Assembly (NCBI GenBank): GCA_964442785.1
Contig: CAYTZW010000026.1
Location: forward strand, 1-17,325
Length of the DNA: 17,325 bases
Source: SIG223 sp964442785
GTDB lineage: Bacteria; Bacillota_I; Bacilli_A; RFN20; DUOF01
Direction of reading: 5' to 3'
Shown: positions 6,693-14,417 of the stretch, one piece after another
How positions within the stretch are numbered: position 1 is the first letter of the stretch
Layout of the letters: each line of letters opens with the position of its first letter
Made by a program: the position numbers and the translations under genes
Notes under the pieces: generated by a model
Told to the model about the DNA's origin: nothing
The model's database searches: none
What the model saw: the letters and a program-made list of their open reading frames with translations, nothing else

Positions 6693-9600
6693 ATGATAGA
6701 TGTTAATCGTTATGGCTCAATGCAAATAGGTCTTGCTTCTCCTGAGAGAATCCTTGAATGGTCATATGGAGAAGTTACTAAACCTGAAACAATAAACTAT
6801 CGTTCTTTAAAACCAGAACCAGATGGTTTATTCTGTGAAAGAATTTTTGGTCCAAGCAAAGATTTTGAGTGTCATTGTGGAAGATATAAGAAAATTCGTT
6901 ATCAAGGAATGGTATGTGAAAAATGTGGGGTTGAAATTACAACTAAATCTGTTCGTAGAGAGAGAATGGGACATATTAAGTTGGCTACTCCTGTTGTTCA
7001 TATTTGGTATTTAAAAGGTATTCCTTGCCGTATTGGTATGGTCTTAGATGTTAGCCCTAAAGCTTTGGAAGAAGTAGTTTATTTCATTTCTAACATTGTA
7101 TTAGAGGCTGGAAATACTCCTCATTTATCTAAATGCGAAGTCTTAGATGAAAAAACAGCAAGAATGAAATTTGCAGCAATTACTAGAGATATTTTAGCAA
7201 CACTTGATCCTGAATCTAGTGAATATGCTGGAACTGAAATGATGATTGAAAAAATGGAAAATGTTAAAGAACCATTTGAGTTCATTGCATATGCTAGTTA
7301 TATCAGTAAACATACAGGTGCAAAATTTGGAACTGGTGCAGAAGCAATTAAACAACTTTTAAGTGAAGTTGATATTCAAGCTGAATATGATAAGATTGAA
7401 GCTGAACTTAAAGAAACTGTTGGTAAGAAAAATCAAAGAAGACAAAAATTATTAAAAAGATTAGATGTTATTGATTCTTTCTTAAAAAGTGATAACAAAC
7501 CTGAATATATGGTTCTTGATGTTATTCCTGTTATTCCACCTGATTTAAGACCTATGTTACAACTTGATGGTGGTCGTTTTGCTACAAGCGATTTGAACGA
7601 TTTATATAGGAGAGTTATTACTAGAAATACTCGTTTACAAAAACTAATTGAAATTAATGCTCCTAGCGTTATCTTAATGAACGAAAAGAGAATGTTACAA
7701 GAATCTGTTGATGCTTTAATCGATAATGGTAGACGTGGTAAAGCAGTTACAGGTGCTGGAGGTAGAGCATTAAAATCTTTATCAAGTGCTTTAAAAGGAA
7801 AACAAGGTCGTTTCCGTTTGAACTTGTTAGGAAAACGTGTTGACTATTCTGGTCGTTCCGTTATTGCAGTTGGACCTGATTTGAAGATGTATCAAGCAGG
7901 TATTCCTCGTGAAATGGCTGTTTCCTTACTTCGTCCTTTTATCGCCGCAGAATTGATTAAACAAGGTATTGCTACTTCTCATAAACAAGCTGATCGTATG
8001 ATTAGTAGATATGATGAAAAAGTATTAGATGTTCTTGAAGTTATTATTAAAGAACACCCAATTTTATTAAACCGTGCTCCTACCCTTCACCGTTTAGGTA
8101 TTCAAGCATTTGAACCTAAGTTAGTTGACGGAAAAGCCATTAGACTTCACCCATTAGTTTGTGGTGGATTTAATGCGGACTTCGATGGAGACCAAATGGC
8201 AGTACACGTTCCTTTGTCAGAAGAAGCAAAAGCTGAAGCAAGAATTTTAATGTTAGCTTCTAATAACATTTTAGGACCAAAAGATGGTAGAACTATTGTT
8301 ACACCTTCTCAAGATATGATTTTAGGTAATTTCTATATTACAATGGAATATGATAAAGCAGTATATGAAAACAAAGCCAAAGAATTAAGAGAAAATGGTG
8401 AAGAACTTGAAGCTGAAAAATATGATTTATTTGCGGAAAGTGAAGGAAAAATATTTGCTACTTATGAACAAGCAATGTTAGCTTATGAAACTGGAAAAGT
8501 TGATTTGCATAATAGAATTGCTGTTAAAATTGGTGGCTTAAATAAAATGTATTTTGATGAGAGTGATTATGATAAATATTTAATTACTACAATAGGTAAA
8601 TTAATATTTAATAGTATAATGCCTTCTAAATTACCTTATTTAAACGAACCAACTAAAGATAATTTAAAAGATACTCCAAGAAAATACATTGTTGAGGCTG
8701 GAACTGATGTTAAGTCTTTAATCCAATCTTCTCCTTTAATTAGTCCATTTATTAAGAAAAACTTTGGAATGATTATTGATGAAGTATTCAATAGATTTAG
8801 AACTACAGAAACTTCAATAATGCTAGATAAATTAAAAGATTTAGGATTTAAAATGTCTACTAAAGCAGCATTTACTATTTCTTTATTTGATATCGCTTTA
8901 TTTGATAAGAAAAGAGAGTATTTCAAAGATGTTGAAAATAAAATCGATGAAATTAAAAGAATGTATGATAATGGATATCTAACTAATGAAGAAAGATACA
9001 ATTATGTTATTGGATTATGGGACGGTGTTAAGAGTAGAGTTCAATCTGAACTTACCGAACAAAGGAAGAAAGATATTTATAATCCACTTGTTATGATTTC
9101 TGAATCTGGAGCAAGAGGTAGTGCATCTCACTTTACTCAATTATCTGGAATGAGAGGTCTTATGGCTAATACTTCTGGTAAGCCTATTGAAATCCCTGTT
9201 AAATCTTGTTTTAGAGAAGGTTTAACGGTTTCTGAATATTTCATTTCTACACACGGTACTCGTAAAGGTAATACCGATACGGCTTTAAAAACTGCTGAAT
9301 CTGGATATTTAACAAGAAGACTTGTTGACGTTTCTCACGATGTTATTGTTAGAGAAGAAGATTGTGGTGTTGACCACGGATTTATTGTTAAAGATTTAGG
9401 TGATGAAGCTGCTACAATGGTTAAACTTGTTGATAGAGTAGTTGGTAGATTCTCTGTCAAAGATATTATTGACCCAAATGACGGTAGTGTTATTGTCAAA
9501 GCAGGAGATTTAATTACAACTTTTGCTGCTAAGAAAATTGATCAAGCAGGAATTAAAGAAGTAGAAGTTAGATCTTTATTTACTTGTGAATGTGCAAATG

Positions 9601-10535
9601 GAGTATGTCAAAAATGTTATGGTACTAACTTAGCAACTGGTATGGTAGTTAACATTGGTGAAGCTGTTGGTACTATGGCTGCTCAATCTATTGGTGAACC
9701 AGGTACTCAATTAACAATGAGAACCTTCCACACAGGAGGAGTTGCCGGTAGCGATATCACTCAAGGTTTACCTAGAGTTGAAGAATTGTTTGAAGCAAGA
9801 AATCCAAAGAAAGAAGCTGTTATTTCAAATATTAATGGTAAGGTAGTATCCATTAAAGAAGAAGGCGGAATGTATGAGATTGTTGTAGCAAATGATTTAG
9901 ATTCATTTACTTACAATCCTGTCTTTGGTTCAAAACTTCTTGTTAAAGTTGGTGAAGAAGTAGAAACAGGTCAAAAACTAACAGAAGGTTCTATTAATCC
10001 TAAGAACTTACTAGAAGTTGCTGGTCCTGTTGCCGTTCAAAACTATATCTTAAAAGAAGTTAATAAAATTTATAAGAGTCAATCACTAGATATTTCTGAT
10101 AAACATATTGAAGTTATTGTTCATCAAATGTTAAGAAAAATATTAGTTATTGAAACTGGAGATACTGATTTAGTATATGGTACTAAAGTAAGTAATTACG
10201 AGTTTATGAAAGCTAATAAGTCTGCTTTACTTGCTGGTAAAAGACCTGCAGTTGGAAGACAAGTATTACTTGGAATTACTAAGGCTGCACTTGAAACTGA
10301 ATCATTCTTATCTGCTGCATCATTCCAAGAAACCACAAAGGTTTTAGCAGATGCTGCTATTAAAGGTAAGAGAGATTACTTATCAGGACTTAAAGAGAAT
10401 GCTATTGTTGGAAAACTTATTCCAGCAGGAACAGGACTTAAAAACTTTGGTATTGAAATTAAAGCGGAAGAAGAAAATGTGGAAGAAGATGAAGATGATA
10501 GCTTCAACTATACATTCCACGATGAAATATTCTAA
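6693..10535 (+). CDS. rpoC: RNA polymerase subunit beta'
   Basis: This is the largest catalytic subunit of RNA polymerase. The product is 1280 residues, longer than Bacillus (about 1200) and nearer to Mollicutes. In order: N-terminal zinc ribbon with CxCx(12)CxxC near residues 60-77, the catalytic NADFDGD (494-500, magnesium-binding D496, D498, D500), bridge helix (about 850-880), second zinc site C891, C965, C972, C975, and the trigger loop TQLTMRTFHTGG. About 45 extra residues seem to lie between N141 and G215 relative to Bacillus. The bridge helix has T856, N860 and T861 where A, L and A are usual. A ribosome binding site (AGGGAGGAA) precedes the ATG. The gene shares a transcript with rpoB and ends at a strong terminator. 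Confidence 0.98.
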   Translation: MIDVNRYGSMQIGLASPERILEWSYGEVTKPETINYRSLKPEPDGLFCERIFGPSKDFECHCGRYKKIRYQGMVCEKCGVEITTKSVRRERMGHIKLATPVVHIWYLKGIPCRIGMVLDVSPKALEEVVYFISNIVLEAGNTPHLSKCEVLDEKTARMKFAAITRDILATLDPESSEYAGTEMMIEKMENVKEPFEFIAYASYISKHTGAKFGTGAEAIKQLLSEVDIQAEYDKIEAELKETVGKKNQRRQKLLKRLDVIDSFLKSDNKPEYMVLDVIPVIPPDLRPMLQLDGGRFATSDLNDLYRRVITRNTRLQKLIEINAPSVILMNEKRMLQESVDALIDNGRRGKAVTGAGGRALKSLSSALKGKQGRFRLNLLGKRVDYSGRSVIAVGPDLKMYQAGIPREMAVSLLRPFIAAELIKQGIATSHKQADRMISRYDEKVLDVLEVIIKEHPILLNRAPTLHRLGIQAFEPKLVDGKAIRLHPLVCGGFNADFDGDQMAVHVPLSEEAKAEARILMLASNNILGPKDGRTIVTPSQDMILGNFYITMEYDKAVYENKAKELRENGEELEAEKYDLFAESEGKIFATYEQAMLAYETGKVDLHNRIAVKIGGLNKMYFDESDYDKYLITTIGKLIFNSIMPSKLPYLNEPTKDNLKDTPRKYIVEAGTDVKSLIQSSPLISPFIKKNFGMIIDEVFNRFRTTETSIMLDKLKDLGFKMSTKAAFTISLFDIALFDKKREYFKDVENKIDEIKRMYDNGYLTNEERYNYVIGLWDGVKSRVQSELTEQRKKDIYNPLVMISESGARGSASHFTQLSGMRGLMANTSGKPIEIPVKSCFREGLTVSEYFISTHGTRKGNTDTALKTAESGYLTRRLVDVSHDVIVREEDCGVDHGFIVKDLGDEAATMVKLVDRVVGRFSVKDIIDPNDGSVIVKAGDLITTFAAKKIDQAGIKEVEVRSLFTCECANGVCQKCYGTNLATGMVVNIGEAVGTMAAQSIGEPGTQLTMRTFHTGGVAGSDITQGLPRVEELFEARNPKKEAVISNINGKVVSIKEEGGMYEIVVANDLDSFTYNPVFGSKLLVKVGEEVETGQKLTEGSINPKNLLEVAGPVAVQNYILKEVNKIYKSQSLDISDKHIEVIVHQMLRKILVIETGDTDLVYGTKVSNYEFMKANKSALLAGKRPAVGRQVLLGITKAALETESFLSAASFQETTKVLADAAIKGKRDYLSGLKENAIVGKLIPAGTGLKNFGIEIKAEEENVEEDEDDSFNYTFHDEIF

Positions 10536-10551
10536 GATTGAATTATTAATG

Positions 10552-10585
10552 AAAGAGTTAACGAAAGTTAGCTCTTTTTTTGTTT
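10552..10585 (+). terminator. Strong intrinsic terminator of rpoB-rpoC
   Basis: AAAGAGTTAAC (10552-10562) pairs with GTTAGCTCTTT (10567-10577), 11 pairs including one G-U, closed by a GAAA tetraloop and followed by an uninterrupted T run. It should separate the polymerase operon from the accessory genes. Confidence 0.92.
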
Positions 10586-10608
10586 GACACAGTTATTCAT
10601 TGAATTAA

Positions 10609-10637
10609 TTGTTAAAAATGGATAAATGTTTTATACT
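10609..10637 (+). promoter_or_regulatory. Promoter of the first accessory operon
   Basis: TTGTTA (10609-10614) and TATACT (10632-10637) are 17 bases apart. Transcription would start near 10644, only about 17 bases before the first ATG, leaving room for just the ribosome binding site. Confidence 0.65.
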
Positions 10638-10660
10638 TAAATTAGTAGGAGATGATATTT

Positions 10661-10984
10661 ATGCTACTTTTTATTAGATTACAAAATGGAACTAAAGTAA
10701 TGGAAATAATTGCAGATGACCAAAAAAAGATTTTTACTCGAAATGGTGTTGTCGAAAATATTGATGTAGATGAATTTGTTTATGAAGTTACTTCTTTAAT
10801 TTGGAATTGGCCTGAACATTTAGAAGACAATGATCCTATGATACGTAATATCAATTCCTATGAAATTAAAGTTTTTAACAATGAAAAAATAAAGAAAAAA
10901 TTTAGTGGTTTCAATGCTTTTCCTCATAATTATGGTGATTTCCTTAAAGTAGTTGAGGTACCTAATAATGTTAGAAGAAAATAA
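10661..10984 (+). CDS. Small protein of unknown function, overlaps peptidase gene
   Basis: I do not recognise this 107-residue protein. The ATG at 10661 is chosen because AGGAGA (10647-10652) lies eight bases before it; the ATG at 10652 overlaps that site. There is no signal peptide or membrane segment. A likely beta strand opens the protein (LLFIRLQNGTKV), followed by an acidic stretch, a WNWPEHLEDND motif near residues 48-58 and a basic end. Its last 17 bases overlap the start of the downstream HEXXH protein gene, in another frame, so translation of the two is probably coupled. A role as partner, adaptor or inhibitor of that protein is a guess from position only. Codon use is AT-rich and less biased than in the neighbouring housekeeping genes. 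Confidence 0.75.
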   Translation: MLLFIRLQNGTKVMEIIADDQKKIFTRNGVVENIDVDEFVYEVTSLIWNWPEHLEDNDPMIRNINSYEIKVFNNEKIKKKFSGFNAFPHNYGDFLKVVEVPNNVRRK

Positions 10985-12365
10985 AAAATCTATTTTAATT
11001 GATGATAACAATAAATTAGAGCAAAAAAAACAAATTATTATTGAACAATTTGTTAATTATTTTGGAGAAAAGTATAGACCAAGAATAGAAGAAAAGTTAA
11101 ATAATACCACCATTATTATGGTACCAAGAAATTTAGAGAGAGATTTAGATAATTATCCTTTTATTGCTGAAATAGAATATGGTAGAACTAATAAGGAGGC
11201 TTATCAAGAAATTTTGAATAATTGTGAAGCAATGAAATCTTATAAGAAACCTTTTATCGAAGAAAGGGAAAAAATTTTATCTAATCATTTTGAAAAATAT
11301 AGTAAACAACCATATAACAGTAAGTTGGGAAAAGAATATTTGAAGTTTTTGGAAATAAAAAGAGAAAACTTTTTAGATCCTGATTTTATGAGTGATTATC
11401 GTAAAGAAAAAATTATGGACTTCGCCAAAAAAACAGGGTTTAATCTTGGAAATGATTTTTCTTCTTATGCAAATAATGAAAAGTTTATGTCTTTTTTATG
11501 TGATGAAAATATCCATAATGACATCAAAAATATAATAGAAAATGAAAGTATTTCTTATATGCATACTCCTTACTATCAAGAAATTATTGATAAAATTGTA
11601 GGATTGAATACGAATGATAATGAAGCCCTTAATATTGCAAATAGTATTGGTAATTATATGGATAATTCTAAAGGAACAGTAGCGTTTCAATATCCATACT
11701 TAGATACTAAGGATAAACAATTAAAAAGTATTGTGGTTACACCTTTATCTTATGAATTATCTGATGATACTTTAGTTCACGAATTGTTACATTCATTAGG
11801 AACAGATTTAATTTATAATGAACAAGGAATAGAGCAACATAAAAGTGGATTAGTTTTGTTCACAAAGGGTAATGGTTATAGAAATAGTGATGAGATACTT
11901 CTTGATGAAGCTGTGGTTGATTATACAGCGACTAATATTGCACAGAAGATGCGTCCTCAAGGAATAAAACTTTATCCACATATACTTAGAAAAAGTGGAT
12001 ATACTAATATGATTAAAATGATTGAACCTATTTTAAACGACCATAGGGATCTTTTTGAAATGTCTTTTTTGTGTGCGGATCCAAATTTGTTGGATAATAA
12101 TTTGTATCCTTGGGCTTCTTCTTTTTTGGCAAGTGTCGCTACAAGGGCTCACAATACAAATGTTTATGATTACAAGAATTGGAAATGGAAAAAAACATTT
12201 GGCATAAAACCAAAAACTTCTGGAGAATTAAAAGTCCAAGAATTGATGAATGATGCGACATCTTTAAGAAAACAATTTAATGAGAGAAGAAATCAGGATA
12301 AGATAATAGTAAATGAACCTAAAAAAGATTTAGGAATGGATTTTGGACCTAAAATTAATGCCTAA
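10968..12365 (+). CDS. Putative cytosolic HEXXH zinc metalloprotease (paralogue 1)
   Basis: The 465-residue product carries HELLHSLG (HELLH at residues 271-275) and, 38 residues later, DEAVVD with E314. This HEXXH...(N/D)ExxxD/E pattern is that of gluzincin metallopeptidases, where the two histidines and the later glutamate bind zinc and the first glutamate activates water. I do not recognise the family. Other features are an N-terminal YFGEKYRPRI segment (31-40), a long, mainly helical and charged middle, LNDHRDLF near residues 355-362, and a lysine-rich tail. No signal peptide or membrane helix is visible, so it is probably cytosolic. The ATG at 10968 has GAGGT eight bases upstream, inside the preceding gene. 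A related gene follows. Substrate and role are unknown. Confidence 0.8.
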   Translation: MLEENKKSILIDDNNKLEQKKQIIIEQFVNYFGEKYRPRIEEKLNNTTIIMVPRNLERDLDNYPFIAEIEYGRTNKEAYQEILNNCEAMKSYKKPFIEEREKILSNHFEKYSKQPYNSKLGKEYLKFLEIKRENFLDPDFMSDYRKEKIMDFAKKTGFNLGNDFSSYANNEKFMSFLCDENIHNDIKNIIENESISYMHTPYYQEIIDKIVGLNTNDNEALNIANSIGNYMDNSKGTVAFQYPYLDTKDKQLKSIVVTPLSYELSDDTLVHELLHSLGTDLIYNEQGIEQHKSGLVLFTKGNGYRNSDEILLDEAVVDYTATNIAQKMRPQGIKLYPHILRKSGYTNMIKMIEPILNDHRDLFEMSFLCADPNLLDNNLYPWASSFLASVATRAHNTNVYDYKNWKWKKTFGIKPKTSGELKVQELMNDATSLRKQFNERRNQDKIIVNEPKKDLGMDFGPKINA

Positions 12366-12386
12366 AAATTGCTTTATATTTTGATT

Positions 12387-12442
12387 AGAAACTTTATTGC
12401 TTATGGAAATTATTTCCTTCGTTTACATAAAGTTTCTTTTTT
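12387..12442 (+). terminator. Intrinsic terminator of the first accessory operon
   Basis: AGAAACTTTAT (12387-12397) pairs perfectly with ATAAAGTTTCT (12427-12437), followed by six Ts. The 29-base loop contains its own small helix, GGAA (12405-12408) with TTCC (12414-12417). Confidence 0.82.
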
Positions 12443-12450
12443 AATATTTA

Positions 12451-12475
12451 ATGTTGTTTTTCAACATCTTATTTT
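12451..12475 (+). terminator. Possible second, tandem terminator
   Basis: ATGTTG (12451-12456) pairs with CAACAT (12462-12467) around a TTTTT loop, followed by CTTATTTTT. The stem is short and AT-rich and the T run is broken, so it would be a weak backup at best. Confidence 0.35.
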
Positions 12476-12482
12476 TGCTTAA

Positions 12483-12511
12483 TTGTTTTGTTTATACATA
12501 TAAAATACAAT
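12483..12511 (+). promoter_or_regulatory. Promoter of the second HEXXH gene
   Basis: TTGTTT (12483-12488) and TACAAT (12506-12511) are 17 bases apart. Transcription would start near 12518, so the mRNA leader is about 14 bases and holds little beyond the ribosome binding site AGGTGA. Confidence 0.65.
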
Positions 12512-12531
12512 AGTCAAAAGTAGGTGAGAAA

Positions 12532-13845
12532 ATGAAAAAAAACTTTATGGAGTTACATAGAAAAGAAATCATTGATAATCTTACTTTGTATTTTGGAGAA
12601 AAGTATCGTAGTAGAATTAGTGAAAGAGTTAATAATTGTGTATTTTTAACTTTACCTAGAGATTTACTGTTAAATTATGATAATATACTTGATGATGTAG
12701 AAAAATATTATGAAATGTATTTAAAAACAAAAGTAAATAAAGAAGATATTTTCTTGGAAAAAGAAGAAACCTTATTGGATTTAAAAAAATCTTTGTTTGA
12801 AATTAATAAAATCTTGGTTGAATTTGATAACAAGAAAAGTCTTTTGTTTAAAAGTCATTGTGATAAATATGAATTTTATAATATAAAGGATTTTATCTGG
12901 ACAAGAGATTATTTTTTGAATTTTGAATATTCTGAAAATATTGATGCTTCTTTAATTGTGAAATTTGCTAATAATCTAGGAGTTAATTATGGAAGTGATG
13001 TGTCAATTTATTTAAAAGATACCAATTTTAGAAATTTTTTGCTTGATAATGATTTTTGGAATGTCTATTATGCTGATAGGAATTTTCACGAGAAAATAAG
13101 TATTGAAAGAACTTCTTTTTATAAAGAAGCGAATGAGGTAGTTTCTTCTCTTTCTATGGTGGATTTTTTAAAAAATGAAATAAGGAATTATATAATTGAA
13201 TATATGAAAATATCTCCAAGTGTTGCTTGTTCTTTTAACTATATTGATTATAAAGATGAAACATTAAAACATCTTATAATATTGCCTTTAAAGTATATGT
13301 GTAATGAAAATGATATTAATCACGAATTATTGCATATTTTAGGAAGTGATTTGCTTAGTATTAAAAATAGCGAAAATTATGTTTTGAAAAATGGTGCTTG
13401 TGAAACAAGTGTTGTGGGTCATAGTATTAGTGATAGGGATAAATATGAAGATATTTTAAACGAAGTTATAGTTGAAAGTACTGCTCGTAAGATTTCTAAT
13501 AATAATTATCATTTAGGTAGCAATTTAGTTTTTTATAAAGAAGATAGAAATAAATTTTTTAGATTTATGGAATTATTTGAAGAACTTTTAAATGACCATA
13601 AGGATATATTTACGCAAACTATTCTTTCATCAGATGTAGATGTCATAGAAAATAATATGGGTTTTGATAATTATGATAAATTATTAAATTATATAGATAA
13701 AGCATCAAAAATTAATATGAAAGATATCGATAAAAAGGAAAAACTAAAAAAAGATATTGAAAAATTAAATGAAGATATTTGGAAAATGAAGAAAACAAAA
13801 GTTGTTGTAAATAATTTATCTAACTATAAAAGAAACGATTACTAA
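12532..13845 (+). CDS. Putative cytosolic HEXXH zinc metalloprotease (paralogue 2)
   Basis: The 437-residue product is a diverged paralogue of the preceding gene product. It shares YFGEKYRxRI (20-29), a PRxL segment after NN, FxxxxGxNxGxDxSxY in the middle, HELLHILGSDL (HELLH at 264-268), NEVIVE 42 residues later (E311) and LNDHKDIF near residue 353. Every proposed zinc-site residue is kept, so both copies look active. Beyond these blocks the sequences differ widely, and the hydrophilic C-terminus ends in a lysine-rich coiled-coil-like stretch. No signal peptide or membrane helix is seen. AGGTGA precedes the ATG. The gene has its own promoter and terminator. Base composition is even more AT-rich than its neighbours, with many ATA codons. 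Function is unknown. Confidence 0.8.
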   Translation: MKKNFMELHRKEIIDNLTLYFGEKYRSRISERVNNCVFLTLPRDLLLNYDNILDDVEKYYEMYLKTKVNKEDIFLEKEETLLDLKKSLFEINKILVEFDNKKSLLFKSHCDKYEFYNIKDFIWTRDYFLNFEYSENIDASLIVKFANNLGVNYGSDVSIYLKDTNFRNFLLDNDFWNVYYADRNFHEKISIERTSFYKEANEVVSSLSMVDFLKNEIRNYIIEYMKISPSVACSFNYIDYKDETLKHLIILPLKYMCNENDINHELLHILGSDLLSIKNSENYVLKNGACETSVVGHSISDRDKYEDILNEVIVESTARKISNNNYHLGSNLVFYKEDRNKFFRFMELFEELLNDHKDIFTQTILSSDVDVIENNMGFDNYDKLLNYIDKASKINMKDIDKKEKLKKDIEKLNEDIWKMKKTKVVVNNLSNYKRNDY

Positions 13846-13857
13846 TTAAAGGTGTGG

Positions 13858-13884
13858 AAAAGTCAAAAAATGTTGACTTTTTTT
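13858..13884 (+). terminator. Intrinsic terminator after the second HEXXH gene
   Basis: AAAAGTCAA (13858-13866) pairs perfectly with TTGACTTTT (13873-13881) around a six-base loop and runs into a string of Ts. Its 3' arm contains the -35 box of the next promoter. Confidence 0.85.
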
Positions 13885-13901
13885 CTTGTCTGTTATAGAA
13901 T
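13873..13901 (+). promoter_or_regulatory. Promoter of the str operon, overlapping the terminator
   Basis: TTGACT (13873-13878) and TAGAAT (13896-13901) are 17 bases apart. The -35 box is the 3' arm of the upstream terminator hairpin. Transcription would start near 13908, about 54 bases before rpsL. Confidence 0.75.
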
Positions 13902-13915
13902 ATTGGAGTATTTGG

Positions 13916-13935
13916 AACACCCGGATTTGTGTGTT
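13916..13935 (+). other. Possible leader hairpin before rpsL
   Basis: AACAC (13916-13920) can pair with GTGTT (13931-13935) around a ten-base loop that starts CCGG. It lies at the 5' end of the str mRNA, 26 bases before the start codon. It could be a regulatory element, but five pairs may also arise by chance. Confidence 0.3.
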
Positions 13936-13961
13936 GCAAAAATTTAAAGGAGGAAATAGGA

Positions 13962-14381
13962 ATGCCTACAATTAATCAATTAGTTAGAAGTGGAAGATCA
14001 AAAAGCGTTGTTAAGTCTAAATCACCTGCTTTAGGTAAAGGATACAATGCCTTAGAGAAAAGACCAATTAAGACAACTTCACCTCAAAAGAGAGGGGTTT
14101 GTACCAGAGTTGCTACAATGACTCCAAAGAAACCTAACTCTGCTTTAAGAAAATATGCGAGAGTTCGTTTAAGCAATGGAATTGAAGTTACTGCTTATAT
14201 TGGTGGAATTGGTCATAACTTACAAGAGCACTCTGCTGTATTAATCAGAGGTGGACGTGTTAAGGATTTACCAGGAGTTAGATACCACATTATCAGAGGA
14301 ACTATGGACTGTGCTGGAGTTAATAACAGAAAGCAAGGACGTTCTTTATATGGTGCTAAGAAACCAAAAGCAAGCAAATAA
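13962..14381 (+). CDS. rpsL: 30S ribosomal protein S12
   Basis: S12 lies at the decoding centre and helps inspect codon-anticodon pairing. The 139-residue product is typical: MPTINQLVR at the N-terminus, TPKKPNSALRK around residues 43-53 and GRVKDLPGVRYHIIRG around 86-101. The lysines whose change gives streptomycin resistance in other bacteria are the wild-type residues here. The ATG at 13962 is chosen because AAAGGAGG lies eight bases before it and the protein then begins exactly as in its family; an upstream in-frame GTG at 13929 would add 11 residues that include the binding site. It is the first gene of the str operon. Confidence 0.98.
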   Translation: MPTINQLVRSGRSKSVVKSKSPALGKGYNALEKRPIKTTSPQKRGVCTRVATMTPKKPNSALRKYARVRLSNGIEVTAYIGGIGHNLQEHSAVLIRGGRVKDLPGVRYHIIRGTMDCAGVNNRKQGRSLYGAKKPKASK

Positions 14382-14417
14382 GATATTTAATAGATTTTAA
14401 GAAAGGAGAATATAAAT

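Noticed and set aside
8636..9001. Minus-strand open frames inside rplA, rpoB, rpoC and fusA
   Set aside because: They have no ribosome binding sites, show no family likeness and lie inside strongly conserved genes.
6693..10535. Gene fusion in rpoC because of its length
   Set aside because: All domains are in normal order and the excess is spread over known variable regions, mainly residues 141-215.
10584..10612. Perfect TTGACA just after the rpoC terminator
   Set aside because: No acceptable -10 box lies 16-18 bases downstream (AATTGT at 17). The pair TTGTTA/TATACT at 10609-10637 is better placed.
10575..13900. Direct repeats flanking the accessory block (T runs followed by TTGACA-like and TTGTC-like sequence)
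   Set aside because: The likeness is limited to T runs and promoter-like words expected after two terminators; no clean repeat is found.
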